From contig NZ_JAAMFB010000023.1 in the NCBI RefSeq assembly GCF_013322225.1, forward strand, positions 56,725-120,724: 64,000 nucleotides of DNA, written 5' to 3'. The notes under the pieces were generated by a model, which searched no databases, had not been told where the DNA came from, and saw only the letters and a list, made by a program, of their open reading frames with translations. Of this stretch, positions 45,997 to 56,238 are shown piece by piece; the first letter of the stretch is position 1; each line of letters opens with the position of its first letter. The stretch comes from Agrobacterium larrymoorei. Lineage in GTDB: Bacteria > Pseudomonadota > Alphaproteobacteria > Rhizobiales > Rhizobiaceae. A program made the translations under genes and the position numbers.

Positions 45997-46998
45997 ATGG
46001 CAGCGTCAAGCCAATCCCGAACGAGCAGAAAATTCCTGTTTCTCGGACTAGGCATCGTTCTCGTCATCGTGATCTACACGGCAGGCTGGTTTTACGCAGC
46101 TCAAAAGCTACAGGAAACCGTTATCAAGGCCATCGCACCCGGCGGTACGAGCAACGTCACCGGACAGTGCGAAGACATGGCCTTCCGTGGTTACCCGTTC
46201 CGTATAGGCCTCTTCTGCTCGAAGGTGGATATCGAGGACGCAACCAACGGCGTCAACGCCTCCTTCGGTGCTCTTCGTTCGGCAGCTCAGATTTATGCTC
46301 CCGGCCATATCGTCTGGGAGCTGGATTCGCCTGCCAAAATCACCACCGCACACGGTCTGAATGTTTCCGCAGAATGGGCCGACCTGCAATCGAGCCTCGT
46401 CACGAAACTGCGGGGCATCGACCGCACCTCGCTGGTTATCGAGGGACTGAAGGCCACGGCCCAGTCCTCGGTGACCTCGCAGACCGTCAATTTTGACGCT
46501 GCCAAAACCGAGATTCACCTTCGCCAGAACGGCGCCGATCTTGATGGAGCAATCACTCTGGAAGACGCAGCGACCGTCATAACCGACTTTCCGCAACTCT
46601 TGCCGCGTGGCAACGCGATTGCAGATGTAACACTTGCGGGCAAGGCTGGCATGATCGACGGCAGCGACCGCACGGGCCTTTATGGAACGAGCGGCGAACT
46701 GCGCCGCCTGATGCTGAATACCGGCGAAGGTCGCACCATTCGGATCACCGGACCGTTCTCATTTGATGATCAGGGCTATCTATCCGGTCAGTTCAAGCTG
46801 GAAATCGAAAAATTGGGCGACTGGGCGAGCAACGCCAAGCAGGCCTTCCCGCAACTGCAATCAACCATCGACACAGGCCGCAAATTGCTTGGCGCACTGG
46901 CTGGCGGCGGAGACCGTGCGTCGGTCGATCTCGTGGTCGATCGAGGTCGTGCCACGATCAGCGGCTTTATTCCGTTAGGAAGAATACCCCCGATCTGA
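45997..46998 (+). CDS. DUF2125 family exported protein
   Basis: The start is set at ATG45997, with GGAGATCATC just upstream; the longer frame from 45868 overlaps chaC. The 333-residue product has a single N-terminal membrane helix (FLFLGLGIVLVIVIYTAGWFY) and a long beta-rich periplasmic region with GQCEDMAFRGYPFRIGLFC and later VDLVVDRGRATISGFIPLG. The family is common in Rhizobiales and has no known function. It lies alone, followed by a strong hairpin. Confidence 0.82.
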   Translation: MAASSQSRTSRKFLFLGLGIVLVIVIYTAGWFYAAQKLQETVIKAIAPGGTSNVTGQCEDMAFRGYPFRIGLFCSKVDIEDATNGVNASFGALRSAAQIYAPGHIVWELDSPAKITTAHGLNVSAEWADLQSSLVTKLRGIDRTSLVIEGLKATAQSSVTSQTVNFDAAKTEIHLRQNGADLDGAITLEDAATVITDFPQLLPRGNAIADVTLAGKAGMIDGSDRTGLYGTSGELRRLMLNTGEGRTIRITGPFSFDDQGYLSGQFKLEIEKLGDWASNAKQAFPQLQSTIDTGRKLLGALAGGGDRASVDLVVDRGRATISGFIPLGRIPPI

Positions 46999-47093
46999 CA
47001 GGAGGGCGAAACGCTCTCCTCACCCTTAGGCAAGTCTTTCTTGAGCTATCGCCTCCAGCCTTCGGCCTCGAAACGTCTCTCAAGCGAACAAAA

Positions 47094-47133
47094 AGCGCGC
47101 TCCGAAGCGTTTTGAGGCTTTCCGGAGCGCGCT
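47094..47133. terminator. Strong bidirectional stem-loop between convergent genes
   Basis: AGCGCGCTCCG (47094-47104) pairs perfectly over 11 bases with CGGAGCGCGCT (47123-47133). It lies between the DUF2125 gene and the convergent methyltransferase fusion gene. AAAA precedes on the left, giving a T run for the leftward transcript. Confidence 0.75.
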
Positions 47134-47164
47134 GTTTCAAGTTTGATAGATATTCTGGCGGAGC

Positions 47165-48394
47165 TTACTTCACCCGCTCGAAAACAACGATCTTACGGGC
47201 TTCGATGGGCGACGGATAGCTTGTCGCACGGAAATCACCATAGTCCGCGACAAGCCTTGTCAGCGCGGCCTGCGTGTAAACGAATGTCTGGTCGGCTGCC
47301 TTGCTGCTCACGCCGATCACCGGCAAATCCTCGAAAGAGCCAGAGAACTGTCCAAGCGCCTGGAACTTGGGATCTTTGAGTGTCGGATATTCGATAATGA
47401 GGCGCTGCTTCGTAAGCTTGACGGCCTTTTCCAGAAAGCCCTTGAAATCTGGTACGTGGTGCAAAACATTGAGTGCCAGAACGTCATCGAACTGATTGTG
47501 CAGATCGACGTTCATGAAGTTTGCCCGGTGGATCACCGCCTTGGAATGCGTAACCGCTGCGACCGCAACAGCTGCTTCCCAACGCGGCGGGTGCAGTTCG
47601 ATGCCAGTCAGCGTCGTTGCGCCATAACGCTCGGCGCGGAACAGGAAGTCGCCCAACGCGCAACCGATATCGAGAACACTTCGACCTACAAAGCTGCGGT
47701 CGCGAAAATTGTGGAAGGTCTGCGACCGGCCACCGGCCACATGATCGAAGTCCTTGCTGTCAGTGGTGATGTTGCGTGGTAGCAGAACGCGTTGGTAGTC
47801 GCGTCCGGGCAGGTTCATCACCGCATCGATTTCCGCCGGGCTCGGCGTGGAAATGTAGCGACCGCGCAGGTTATGATGCACGAAGGTTCTGTCGGTCGGC
47901 ACGAACAATTGCCCGTTGATTGCTCCGAACTGATTGGAAGAATAGAGCACGTCATAAGAGATGCCCTTGCTTTCGAGCAGATCGAAAGTCTTTTCGTAAA
48001 GCGTGAAGAAGTCGACATCCTTCATGATGTCGAGCCAGACGGAGGGATTGTAGCCAGATGTCCCGAGAGATTGCTCCACGTGACTACGGGAGCTGGCACG
48101 ATGCGCGAGTTCACCAATGGAAGTGACGATGACAACTGCCTGCTGTATCTTTCCGGAAGCCATGATGTCGGAGAGGATTTTCTCGTCCAGCAGGTTCCAT
48201 TCGCGGCATGGAAGACCCTGATTTTTCAGTTCCAGACACTTGTGCAGCAAATTGTAGTGGAGCAAACCTTCCGTAGGCACATCCGATGGAGACTTTATCT
48301 GCGAACCGAATGTCGATGGCAGACCATGCGGCTTCAATAGCTCCATAAAGGTCGATTTGCCGGCATTCGAAGGACCAAGAACCAGTATTGTCAT
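47165..48394 (-). CDS. P-loop NTPase domain fused to a SAM-dependent methyltransferase
   Basis: This 409-residue protein begins with a nucleotide-binding P-loop at residues 7-15 (GPSNAGKST) and a kinase-like or AAA-like segment through about residue 160. A methyltransferase follows from about 195, with SAM motif I VLDIGCALGDFLF near 236-248, acidic LTGIELHPPRW and the strand-4 region DDVLALNVLHHVPDF. The second half resembles the tRNA-wobble methyltransferase CmoB family in general layout, but I do not assign that function. The fusion suggests phosphorylation and methylation of one substrate or nucleotide-gated methylation. It stands alone, and no neighbour explains it. Confidence 0.75.
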   Translation of the reverse strand: MTILVLGPSNAGKSTFMELLKPHGLPSTFGSQIKSPSDVPTEGLLHYNLLHKCLELKNQGLPCREWNLLDEKILSDIMASGKIQQAVVIVTSIGELAHRASSRSHVEQSLGTSGYNPSVWLDIMKDVDFFTLYEKTFDLLESKGISYDVLYSSNQFGAINGQLFVPTDRTFVHHNLRGRYISTPSPAEIDAVMNLPGRDYQRVLLPRNITTDSKDFDHVAGGRSQTFHNFRDRSFVGRSVLDIGCALGDFLFRAERYGATTLTGIELHPPRWEAAVAVAAVTHSKAVIHRANFMNVDLHNQFDDVLALNVLHHVPDFKGFLEKAVKLTKQRLIIEYPTLKDPKFQALGQFSGSFEDLPVIGVSSKAADQTFVYTQAALTRLVADYGDFRATSYPSPIEARKIVVFERVK

Positions 48395-48723
48395 TTTGTC
48401 TCCGGGGAGGAACCCTCGATTGCGAGAAAGCTTCCTCTAGTTGCATTGGGCATTGCAACGGCAAATGCCGTTCCGATGCAGGAAATCACCAGCGGCCTTC
48501 TGCCAAGGCCACAGCCAGACCGAGGCACGCGTACCAGCCAGACCCGTCGAACAACTTAAGGGCCAAGCCGGGGCTGCGCGACGCTCAGGCCCTGTCTTAT
48601 GTTCATTACTTATTAATGGGAGAAGCTGACGCGTACCTTGCCGCGTTAATAGACATGAGTGACGTTGAAACGTCGCCACTTCGTCAGCGCCACGCCCCAT
48701 GCAACGGGCGTGGTCCATAGCTG
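48395..48723. other. Intergenic region, nothing supported
   Basis: This stretch lies between the start of the P-loop/methyltransferase gene and the end of the dehydrogenase gene. Open frames on both strands here have no family resemblance and no ribosome site. A small stem AACGGC/GCCGTT near 48457 is the only structure noted. Confidence 0.4.
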
Positions 48724-49656
48724 CTACTTTTTCTGGTCCAGCGAGTGTCGCCCGAAGTCCGGCGCGTCCACATCTTGGCCTGCCTGCACGATGGAGCGAC
48801 GGATGGCGCGGGTGCGGGAGAAAAGCTCGAACAGCTTGTCACCTTCACCCCAGCGTATGGCGCGCTGCAACGAGGCCAGATCTTCCGAAAAACGCGCCAG
48901 CATTTCAAGGATCGCATCTTTGTTGTGCAGGCACACATCCCGCCACATGGTGGGATCGGATGCGGCAAGACGGGTAAAATCGCGGAAGCCGGAAGCCGAA
49001 TATTTGATAACTTCCGATTCCGTCACCGTTTCCAGGTCATCCGCCGTGCCGACGATGTTGTAAGCGATGATGTGCGGTAGGTGAGACACGATGGCCAGCA
49101 CCTTGTCGTGATGCTCCGCATCCATCTCATCCACGCGAGAGCCGAGCGCGATCCAGAAGCCTTTCAGGCGCTCCAGCGCATCCGCATCCGTTCCCGGCAG
49201 CGGTGTAAAGATGCACCAGCGATCTCTGAACAGCCCCGCGAACCCGGAATCGGGACCTGATTTTTCTGTTCCCGCCAGCGGGTGGCCGGGAATGAAGTGC
49301 ACATTCTGCGGCATGTGGGGCGCCATTTGCGCGATGACGGATGCCTTGGTGGAGCCGACGTCGGTGACGATGGCACCCGCTTTCAAATGCGGTGCAATCT
49401 GCTGTGCCACAGCTTCTGATGCGCCGACGGGAACCGAAACGATGACGAGATCAGCGTCCTTGACCGAATCGGCAACAGAGGCGGTGTAGGAGGTGCCGAG
49501 CGCCAACTCTTCGGCGCGCCTCAGCGTTTCTTCGCTGCGGGTAGAGATGACCACCTCGCGGGCAAGGCCTAGCTCCTTGATATCCCGCGCGATAGACGAG
49601 CCGATCAGGCCGATGCCGATCAGCGTTATCCGTTCAAACATGAAATCCGCCATCAC
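48724..49656 (-). CDS. Prephenate/arogenate dehydrogenase family protein
   Basis: The 310-residue product begins with a Rossmann motif ([17 protein letters not shown]) and carries the TyrA blocks [20 protein letters not shown] and [18 protein letters not shown] (with the substrate-binding histidine). It then has [20 protein letters not shown]. There is no chorismate mutase or ACT domain. It oxidatively decarboxylates prephenate or arogenate in tyrosine synthesis. It overlaps hisC by four bases, a pairing common in Rhizobiales, where the aminotransferase can also act on aromatic amino acids. Confidence 0.93.
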   Translation of the reverse strand: MMADFMFERITLIGIGLIGSSIARDIKELGLAREVVISTRSEETLRRAEELALGTSYTASVADSVKDADLVIVSVPVGASEAVAQQIAPHLKAGAIVTDVGSTKASVIAQMAPHMPQNVHFIPGHPLAGTEKSGPDSGFAGLFRDRWCIFTPLPGTDADALERLKGFWIALGSRVDEMDAEHHDKVLAIVSHLPHIIAYNIVGTADDLETVTESEVIKYSASGFRDFTRLAASDPTMWRDVCLHNKDAILEMLARFSEDLASLQRAIRWGEGDKLFELFSRTRAIRRSIVQAGQDVDAPDFGRHSLDQKK

Positions 49657-50759
49657 GCCTTCCCCATGAACTCTTTGAGAGAAGCGATGACGCCGAGATT
49701 GGCCTCTTCAGAACCCACTGTCATACGAAGCGCGTTGGCAAAGCCATAGCCGCGAACTGCACGTAGGATGTAACCACGGCGACTCAAGAACTCATCGGCA
49801 TCGGCTGCCCGTTTGCCATCCACATCCGGGAAGTGGATCAGGACGAAATTCGTCACCGACGGCGTCACCGTCAGGCTGATTTCAGTAAAGGCTGCGGTTA
49901 GCTTATCGAGCCATAAAAGATTATGTGCAACGGACTGCTGCATAAATGCCTGATCGCGGATGGCGGCGGCACCGGCGGCGATTGCGGGTGCGTTCATGTT
50001 GAACGGTCCCCGCACGCGGTTCAGCGCATCGATGATGGCAGCCGGACCATACATCCAGCCGACGCGAAGTGCGGCCAGACCATAGACCTTGGAGAAGGTA
50101 CGCGTCATCACGACATTGGCGTTGCCGGAAACCAGTTCCAGCCCAGCCTCATAGTCGTTCTTGCGAACATATTCCGCATAGGCTGCATCCAGAACGATAA
50201 TGACATTTTTCGGCAAACCGGCCTGAAGGCGGCGAATTTCCGCAACCGGAACATATGTGCCCGTCGGGTTGCCGGGGTTGGCGATGAACACCATCTTCGT
50301 CTTTTCCGTGACGGCAGCGAGGATGGCATCCACATCCACCGTGCAATCCGTTTCCTTCACGGTAACAGGTGTAGCACCTGCACCCATGATCTGGATCTTG
50401 TAGACGAGGAAGCCGTGCTCGGTGATGATCGCTTCATCGCCCGCACCCAGATAGACGTGGCAGAGCAGGCCCAGCAGTTCATCCGAACCGTTGCCGCAAA
50501 TGATGTTGGCAATATTCAGGCCATGCACATCGGCAATGGCTTGGCGCAACGCAACGGCCTGTCCGTCCGGATAGATTTCCAGATTGGAGGCGGCGGCCTT
50601 GAAAGCTTCTATGGCCTTGGGGCTTGCGCCGAGCGGCGTCTCGTTGGACGAGAGCTTATAAACCTTCGCAACGCCGTCCACATGTTCTTTGCCCGGAACA
50701 TAAGCGGCGATATCCAGAATGCCTGGACGCGGAACAGGTTGGTTAAGCTCTGCACTCAT
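49653..50759 (-). CDS. hisC: Histidinol-phosphate aminotransferase (class II)
   Basis: This 368-residue PLP enzyme has [39 protein letters not shown] and the PLP lysine in [17 protein letters not shown]. HisC converts imidazole-acetol phosphate to histidinol phosphate; HisC-like enzymes next to tyrA often also transaminate aromatic keto acids. Coupling to the dehydrogenase by a four-base overlap supports a role in tyrosine and phenylalanine synthesis here. Confidence 0.92.
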   Translation of the reverse strand: MSAELNQPVPRPGILDIAAYVPGKEHVDGVAKVYKLSSNETPLGASPKAIEAFKAAASNLEIYPDGQAVALRQAIADVHGLNIANIICGNGSDELLGLLCHVYLGAGDEAIITEHGFLVYKIQIMGAGATPVTVKETDCTVDVDAILAAVTEKTKMVFIANPGNPTGTYVPVAEIRRLQAGLPKNVIIVLDAAYAEYVRKNDYEAGLELVSGNANVVMTRTFSKVYGLAALRVGWMYGPAAIIDALNRVRGPFNMNAPAIAAGAAAIRDQAFMQQSVAHNLLWLDKLTAAFTEISLTVTPSVTNFVLIHFPDVDGKRAADADEFLSRRGYILRAVRGYGFANALRMTVGSEEANLGVIASLKEFMGKA

Positions 50760-50843
50760 TTTTATTGACCTTCGGAAAAGCGCCGGAAAACCCGGCCTGA
50801 CAATGCCGAAGGCATTAGACTGGAAGAAGGTCTTTGTCGAGTA

Positions 50844-51605
50844 TCAGCGCTTCTTTTGATTGTCCAGTTTCGTACGTGTACTCGGCACGCCCTGCGGTGC
50901 GAGAACCGGAACGAAAACGCGTCGCGAGGCGCGCTGCGTCACCGGCAAGCCCTGATAAAGCCGCTTCTGCGCTTCCACGATGATAATCCCGGAAAAAACC
51001 GGCCAGAGCCTGCGACCCATGATTTCGAGATAACGTCGGAATTTCAGCACGGAGCGCACTTTCGATGGTGGGAAAAACAATGCTTCCGCGGTCGCGCCGG
51101 GCGTAAAGTTGGTCTCCCGCAGTAGCGCCGTCAGCTGGCTGCGTGAGTAGGGTCGGCCAGAGCCGAAGGGTGTATGCTCCATCCGCGCCCAGACACCGCG
51201 ACGGTTTGGCACTACGATGACGAGCCGCCCGCCGGGAGCGAGGACACGCCACAGCTCTTTCAGCGCTTCCCGAGGATTTTCAACGAACTCGAGAGAATGC
51301 ACCATTAGCACCCTGTCTATGGACGAATCGGGCAGCGGCAATTCCTCGTCGAACACAAGTGCGGTAGAGGAGAGCTCGCCTGCCGGCCAGTTCACCGCGC
51401 CCTGCCCTGCTGGCATGAAAGCAAAGGTGCGTTCGGTATCGTGGCGAAAGCGGTCGAGAAACGGGACGGCATATCCCAACCCCACCAGCCGTTCATCCGG
51501 TAGCGGTGGCCAGAGCGTCGATAGCGCCATGGTGATGGCCTGCTCAGCGGAACGGCCAAGTGGGGAATGATAGAATTCGCGCAGATCGACAATATCGGTA
51601 TTCAT
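50844..51605 (-). CDS. Class I SAM-dependent methyltransferase
   Basis: The 253-residue protein has a methyltransferase_11 core: [12 protein letters not shown] as motif [21 protein letters not shown] and [19 protein letters not shown]. The C-terminal tail is basic and low complexity. The substrate is unknown. The gene is divergent from gloB with starts close together; this methyltransferase-gloB pair is common in Rhizobiales. Confidence 0.85.
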   Translation of the reverse strand: MNTDIVDLREFYHSPLGRSAEQAITMALSTLWPPLPDERLVGLGYAVPFLDRFRHDTERTFAFMPAGQGAVNWPAGELSSTALVFDEELPLPDSSIDRVLMVHSLEFVENPREALKELWRVLAPGGRLVIVVPNRRGVWARMEHTPFGSGRPYSRSQLTALLRETNFTPGATAEALFFPPSKVRSVLKFRRYLEIMGRRLWPVFSGIIIVEAQKRLYQGLPVTQRASRRVFVPVLAPQGVPSTRTKLDNQKKR

Positions 51606-51696
51606 GGACTGGAATGTAGCAGTACCCGGTTGGACTTCAAGCGGTAGTGGCCTACATAAGACTTACAGCTTTTCGATGCAGATGATGGAGGGAAAC

Positions 51697-52467
51697 ATGA
51701 AGCCGCTGGAAATCGAGGTCTTTCTTTGCCGCAGCGACAATTTCGGGGTTCTGCTGCATGATAGCGAAAGCGGAGCGACCGTTTCCATCGATGCACCAGA
51801 GGAAGCGCCCATCCTGAATGCACTTGATCGTAGAGGCTGGAAGCTCACCCACATATTCACCACTCACCACCATCAGGATCACGTGGACGCCAATCTGGCG
51901 CTCAAGGAAAAGTTCGCTTGCGAAATCCGCGGTCCTCACGATGAGGCGGTGGCAATCCCCGGTCTCGATATATCCGCAGCCGATGGCGATGAGTTCGAAT
52001 GGGCGGGACGACGTGTGCAGAGCATCGCGACGCCTGGGCATACCGCAGGCCATATCTGCTACTACCTCCCAGACGATGGATTGCTTTTTGCGGCAGATAC
52101 CTTGTTTGCCATGGGCTGCGGACGTCTATTCGAGCGCCCCGCTGCCGATATGTGGCATTCCTTCCAGAAGTTGATGGCGCTGCCGGATGAAACGCAGGTG
52201 TACTTCGGCCACGAGTATACGCTTTCAAACGCCCGATTCGCCGTCACCGTCGATCCTGAAAACGCGGTCCTTTCGCGTCGCCTCAGCGAAGTAGAGGCGC
52301 TGCGCAATGAAAACCGCTTCACCATCCCCACGACTATCGGCATGGAGAAGCAGACGAACCCTTACATGCGCGTTGCAGAACCCGGCATCCGCGACCATCT
52401 GGGCCTGAAAGGCGCCACAGACGCGGAAGTTTTTGCCGAAATCAGAACCCGCAAGGACAAATTCTGA
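51697..52467 (+). CDS. gloB: Hydroxyacylglutathione hydrolase (glyoxalase II)
   Basis: From ATG51697, with AGGG upstream, the protein is 256 residues, the usual GloB length. It has the metallo-beta-lactamase metal motif [24 protein letters not shown], and a C-terminal HAGH domain ([13 protein letters not shown]). It hydrolyses S-D-lactoylglutathione to lactate and glutathione in methylglyoxal detoxification. Its stop overlaps the start of the cupin gene by one base. Confidence 0.95.
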   Translation: MKPLEIEVFLCRSDNFGVLLHDSESGATVSIDAPEEAPILNALDRRGWKLTHIFTTHHHQDHVDANLALKEKFACEIRGPHDEAVAIPGLDISAADGDEFEWAGRRVQSIATPGHTAGHICYYLPDDGLLFAADTLFAMGCGRLFERPAADMWHSFQKLMALPDETQVYFGHEYTLSNARFAVTVDPENAVLSRRLSEVEALRNENRFTIPTTIGMEKQTNPYMRVAEPGIRDHLGLKGATDAEVFAEIRTRKDKF

Positions 52468-52898
52468 TGGAAAGAGACAATTCGGCAGAAGCAATCATCC
52501 GCGCACTTAACCTTGAGGCGCACCCCGAAGGAGGCTTCTACCGCCAGACCTTTCGCGATGAAGACGGCGGTGAGCGCGGCCATTCCACTGCGATCTATTA
52601 CTTGCTGCAAAAGGGCCAGCGCTCTCATTGGCACAAGGTTACGGACGCGGTGGAGGTTTGGCACCATTACGCAGGTGCCCCGCTTTCGCTCCACCTTTCT
52701 GAAGACGGCAAAACCGTAACCACTGTCCGCCTCGGACCGGCCGTGCTGGAAGGTGAACTTCCCCAAGCCATCGTCCCGGCCAATTGTTGGCAGGCGGCAG
52801 AGAGCCTTGGCGAATTTTCGCTTGTGGGCTGCACGGTTTCGCCCGGGTTCGTATTCGAGAGTTTTGTGATGGCAGAGCCCGGTTGGCAGCCGCGCTAA
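52467..52898 (+). CDS. Cupin protein (DUF985 family)
   Basis: The 143-residue protein is a DUF985 cupin with HPEGGFYRQTFRD, STAIYYLLQKGQRSHWHKV and WHHYAGAPLSLHLS, which give metal-binding His/Glu positions, and CTVSPGFVFESFVM near the end. Its function is unknown; relatives may bind sugars or act as epimerases. It is translationally coupled to gloB (TGATG), so the two are probably functionally linked. Confidence 0.88.
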   Translation: MERDNSAEAIIRALNLEAHPEGGFYRQTFRDEDGGERGHSTAIYYLLQKGQRSHWHKVTDAVEVWHHYAGAPLSLHLSEDGKTVTTVRLGPAVLEGELPQAIVPANCWQAAESLGEFSLVGCTVSPGFVFESFVMAEPGWQPR

Positions 52899-53017
52899 AT
52901 CGATATCCCCGCAAGAACGAGTTCACGCGATTTGCGTTAGCTCTTTATTTTCGCACGTCCTTATCGCAAACTGCTGCACAGTTTTGCGAAGCATTCACTA
53001 CCACGTCCGCAATTCAG

Positions 53018-53791
53018 TCAGCCGCCATACTTCGTGGCGGTGATGTACACTTGCCCCACCTTCGTTGGGATACGCGCGTAAACTGGTGCGTAAACGTCCA
53101 TATTATTCGCCTTGGCGAACCATATCTCCATAGAGATGGATTTCAGATATTCGATATCCTTGCGTCCCTTCCGGAAGCCGGATTTGGGCACATAGCGCAC
53201 GTTGCAGACAATGGCATCACCGCTGAAGCCATCGGTTTTAAAGGGCTTTGTCCCACCAGAACTGAGGACAAGGTCCAACCGCGACTCACCATCGTAGATG
53301 GGCAGACGGCTGGGGCAGATACGTCCACCGACGGGAAAAAGCAGACCGGAAATAGGATCGAGAACCGCGCGAAGATCGCGATCTTTGACGTCTACCCAAT
53401 TGTCTGGCTTTGATCTGGGCTCCGGCTTTACGGTTGTCGACGTAACGTTTCCGTTGCGGTACCGAACATCGTAAGTGCGGCTCCGCTTTCCGTCCTTATA
53501 GACCAGCGAATACTCGCTGGCCTGCATCCGATTCCCGCGCTTTGCGCCGGAAACCGTGGTGCGACCGGAGATATCCTTGAGAACACTGGCTATCCCAGCA
53601 GAGCTGAACGAACCGGATATGGAATAGGACGTACCTTCGATCTTGGTCGAAAAGCTGGCGCGGGCGATGGGCAGCACACCGAGCGCGATGGAATACTCGC
53701 TGTCGTGCCGTGATTCTTCGGCAAACGAGGGTAAAATGCCTGCCAAAGTGAAGGCAGCGGCCATAAACAGTCTTTGTGCGGTGGCGATCAT
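53018..53791 (-). CDS. DUF3108 exported protein
   Basis: ATG53791 gives a signal peptide (MIATAQRLFMAAAFTLAGILPSFA) with GAGG upstream; the longer frame from 53902 does not begin with a sensible export signal. The 257-residue beta-rich product has YSIALGVLPIARASF, TTVSGAKRGNRMQASEYSLV and, near the C-terminus, VYARIPTKVGQVYITATKY. DUF3108 proteins are periplasmic and of unknown role. It lies alone, divergent from rpmB. Confidence 0.82.
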   Translation of the reverse strand: MIATAQRLFMAAAFTLAGILPSFAEESRHDSEYSIALGVLPIARASFSTKIEGTSYSISGSFSSAGIASVLKDISGRTTVSGAKRGNRMQASEYSLVYKDGKRSRTYDVRYRNGNVTSTTVKPEPRSKPDNWVDVKDRDLRAVLDPISGLLFPVGGRICPSRLPIYDGESRLDLVLSSGGTKPFKTDGFSGDAIVCNVRYVPKSGFRKGRKDIEYLKSISMEIWFAKANNMDVYAPVYARIPTKVGQVYITATKYGG

Positions 53792-54043
53792 CGGATAAAA
53801 ACCTCGGCGGATGAGCAAAAGCCACCCTTTGAGGCGATCATATACCGCTACTTGTGGCAATAAAAAAGCAGGATGCCGCGGGAAACAGGTGAAATCACGC
53901 ACAAAAAGGTGCGGGCGGCTTGACTGGGCGAACGGCTCTGACTATAGAACCGCAACTTTCCAATCATCGGCTGTTGGATTGCAAACCGGGTTTTGCCGGG
54001 AAGCAGGATAGCAGCCATACAGTGACAACGAATAGGTGTACCC

Positions 54044-54334
54044 ATGTCCCGTGTATGCGAATTGACCGGCAAGGGCGTCCAGACGGGCAATAACGTCAGC
54101 CACGCCAACAACAGAACCAAGCGCCGGTTCCTCCCGAACCTTTGCCAGGTTACTCTGATTTCCGATTCTCTCGGCCAGCGTTTCCGCCTGCGTGTTTCCG
54201 CAGCCGCTCTGCGCTCTGTCGAACATCGTGGCGGCCTCGATGCTTTCCTTCTGAAGTCTGCCGAAAACGACCTGTCGATGCGCGCTCGTCTGCTGCGCCG
54301 CCAGATCGCAAAGAAGACCGCTGAAGCTGCTTAA
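54044..54334 (+). CDS. rpmB: 50S ribosomal protein L28
   Basis: This 96-residue basic protein begins [20 protein letters not shown] and has the family blocks [15 protein letters not shown] and [21 protein letters not shown]. It is a component of the large ribosomal subunit. It is monocistronic, with a terminator 30 bases after the stop. An essential gene here suggests that the replicon is a chromid or chromosome, not a dispensable plasmid. Confidence 0.97.
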   Translation: MSRVCELTGKGVQTGNNVSHANNRTKRRFLPNLCQVTLISDSLGQRFRLRVSAAALRSVEHRGGLDAFLLKSAENDLSMRARLLRRQIAKKTAEAA

Positions 54335-54363
54335 TAGCGGATTCCAGCACTTCGAAAATCTGC

Positions 54364-54400
54364 AAAAGGCTTGACTGGCTCTGCCGCTCAAGCCTTTTCT
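54364..54400 (+). terminator. rpmB terminator
   Basis: AAAAGGCTTGA (54364-54374) pairs perfectly with TCAAGCCTTTT (54388-54398), followed by CT. Confidence 0.85.
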
Positions 54401-54532
54401 CTGTTTGGGCGATAAAGAAACATTCGTTTTCGTCACGTCCGTCTTACTCGCGCATCGGAACATTTTAAACCTCACGGGGTTCGTTCCCTGCTTCCTTCGG
54501 CTCCAACTGGTGGCATCACCCAGGATAAAAAA

Positions 54533-55168
54533 ATGCCTTACCTGCGCTCTATATTCGTCTACGTCGTGCTGATGACGCTTGTTGTCGTCGCATCGAACAT
54601 TCTCGTACAGTATCCGCTTTCCGGCACTCTGTTCGGCATCAACCTTGGCGACCTTCTGACCTGGGGGGCTTTCACCTACCCCATCGCCTTCCTCATCACC
54701 GATCTGACAAACCGGCAGTTTGGCCCGTCGATCGCCCGCAAGGTCGTTCTAGCCGGTTTTGTGGTTGGCGTGACCCTGTCGTTCTGGACATCAATCCCGC
54801 GCATTGCGGTTGCCTCCGGCACGGCCTATCTCATCGGTCAGTTGCTGGATATCTCGGTATTCAACCGCCTTCGCCGTCAGAGCTGGTGGCAGGCGCCGCT
54901 GGCTGGAACAATGCTGGGGTCATTGCTGGATACAGTGCTCTTCTTCTCGATAGCCTTTGCCGCAAGCTTCGCCTTCATCGGCCCGAACGATTCGTTCGCA
55001 ATTGAGGCAGCGCCTATTTTGGGTGTCCTGTCACTGGAAGCACCGCGCTGGATTTCATGGGCGCTTGGTGATCTCTCGGTGAAGATTCTCGTCGGCCTAT
55101 TCATGTTGCTGCCCTACGGTGCACTGATGAGCACGCTGAAGCCGATGCCGTCTGCCCGGAATGCCTAG
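54533..55168 (+). CDS. Queuosine-precursor transporter (YhhQ/VUT family)
   Basis: The 211-residue protein has about six membrane helices and the VUT-family blocks NLGDLLTWGAFTYPIAFLITDLTNRQFGP and GQLLDISVFNRLRR. YhhQ imports preQ0/preQ1 for tRNA queuosine modification. A leader of about 130 bases separates it from the rpmB terminator; it contains GGGGTTCGTTCCC and an A-rich stretch but I could not fit it to a known preQ1 riboswitch. Confidence 0.9.
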   Translation: MPYLRSIFVYVVLMTLVVVASNILVQYPLSGTLFGINLGDLLTWGAFTYPIAFLITDLTNRQFGPSIARKVVLAGFVVGVTLSFWTSIPRIAVASGTAYLIGQLLDISVFNRLRRQSWWQAPLAGTMLGSLLDTVLFFSIAFAASFAFIGPNDSFAIEAAPILGVLSLEAPRWISWALGDLSVKILVGLFMLLPYGALMSTLKPMPSARNA

Positions 55169-55212
55169 CATGTCGAGGGTTTCTCCAGCGATGGAGGAGC
55201 CCGACTTTACCA

Positions 55213-56115
55213 TTACCTCCGGCCCGCTTCTTCCATGAGCCAACGCGTGAGTTTGGACGCGGCACTGCCCTTGTCCGCGCCACCTGATAGCCAGTAGCCG
55301 CGGGTCGGCTCCTCCAGCATTTCACCGATTTGCACCAGCGAGCCGTCCGCAACCAGGCTGTCGACCAGGCCGCTCCAGCCGAGCGCGATCCCCTGGCTCT
55401 TCAGCGCCGCTTCGATCACCATCGTATAGGTATTAAAGCTGATGTCGCCATGCCCGCTGGCTGGACCACGAGAAACACCGATTCTTTTAAGATAGCCCGA
55501 CCAATCGAACCACTGTGATGAAAGCATACTGTCGAGGTGGATAAGCTTCGATTGGCCGATTGGTTCTGCAGCACAATCCAGCGAGGGAGAGTGCAGGAAG
55601 CCCGGCGCACAAACGGGAACTACCTTTTCCGAAAGCAACAGCACCGGATTGGCCTCGACATCCGGCCTTTCACCGAAGGCAACCAGCACGTCGTCCTTTC
55701 CCGGCGAATGCCCTGCCGGGTTTTGATTGGCGACAATCTGGATATTGATGTCAGGGTGACGTTCTCGAAAACGTTGCATGCGCGGGATAAGCCACAGGCT
55801 CGAAAAGGCATAATCCGTGTGAAGCCGGATGACAGCTTTCTGTCTGGATTGACGGAACTCGCCTACCAACTGATCAAGTTCCGCGACCTGCTGCGTCACC
55901 ATCCGGTAAAGCTTTTGTCCTTCGGGTGTCAGTTCCACACCTCGATGCTGGCGATGAAGCACAGCGACGCCGAGTTGCTCCTCAAGCCGCCGGATTTGAT
56001 AGCTGACCGCTGGCTGGGTTAGCCCAAGTTCCTGCGCTGCGGCTGACAGACTGCCTCTTCGCCCGCTTTCCAGCAATACGCGCATCCATCCCAGGTCGAC
56101 AGGCCGCTCAGCCAT
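55213..56115 (-). CDS. LysR-family regulator of choline sulfate utilisation
   Basis: The 300-residue protein has an N-terminal LysR winged helix (GSLSAAAQELGLTQPAVSYQI) and a periplasmic-binding-like effector domain. It is divergent from choX and betC, with 123 bases between the starts. LysR genes next to betC in Rhizobiaceae respond to choline sulfate or choline. The spacer contains ATTAAAATACTAGATTAAG and is the probable binding region. Confidence 0.85.
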   Translation of the reverse strand: MAERPVDLGWMRVLLESGRRGSLSAAAQELGLTQPAVSYQIRRLEEQLGVAVLHRQHRGVELTPEGQKLYRMVTQQVAELDQLVGEFRQSRQKAVIRLHTDYAFSSLWLIPRMQRFRERHPDINIQIVANQNPAGHSPGKDDVLVAFGERPDVEANPVLLLSEKVVPVCAPGFLHSPSLDCAAEPIGQSKLIHLDSMLSSQWFDWSGYLKRIGVSRGPASGHGDISFNTYTMVIEAALKSQGIALGWSGLVDSLVADGSLVQIGEMLEEPTRGYWLSGGADKGSAASKLTRWLMEEAGRR

Positions 56116-56238
56116 AAAAAATCCTTTGATCTACCATCAAAAATACGGCCTTCACGCCGGGAAGATATGTGTAGTTTATTAAAATACTAGATTAAGCGTT
56201 TCGTTTTCAAATGAAAGCGCGCGAACAGGAGGACGACC

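Noticed and set aside
48388..48720. 110-codon open frame between two minus-strand genes
   Set aside because: There is no family resemblance, no ribosome site, and competing frames on the other strand look equally random.
54401..54532. Possible preQ1 riboswitch before the YhhQ-type transporter gene
   Set aside because: There is a small GGGGTTCGTTCCC hairpin and an A-rich tract, but loop length and tail pairing do not fit the preQ1 classes I know.
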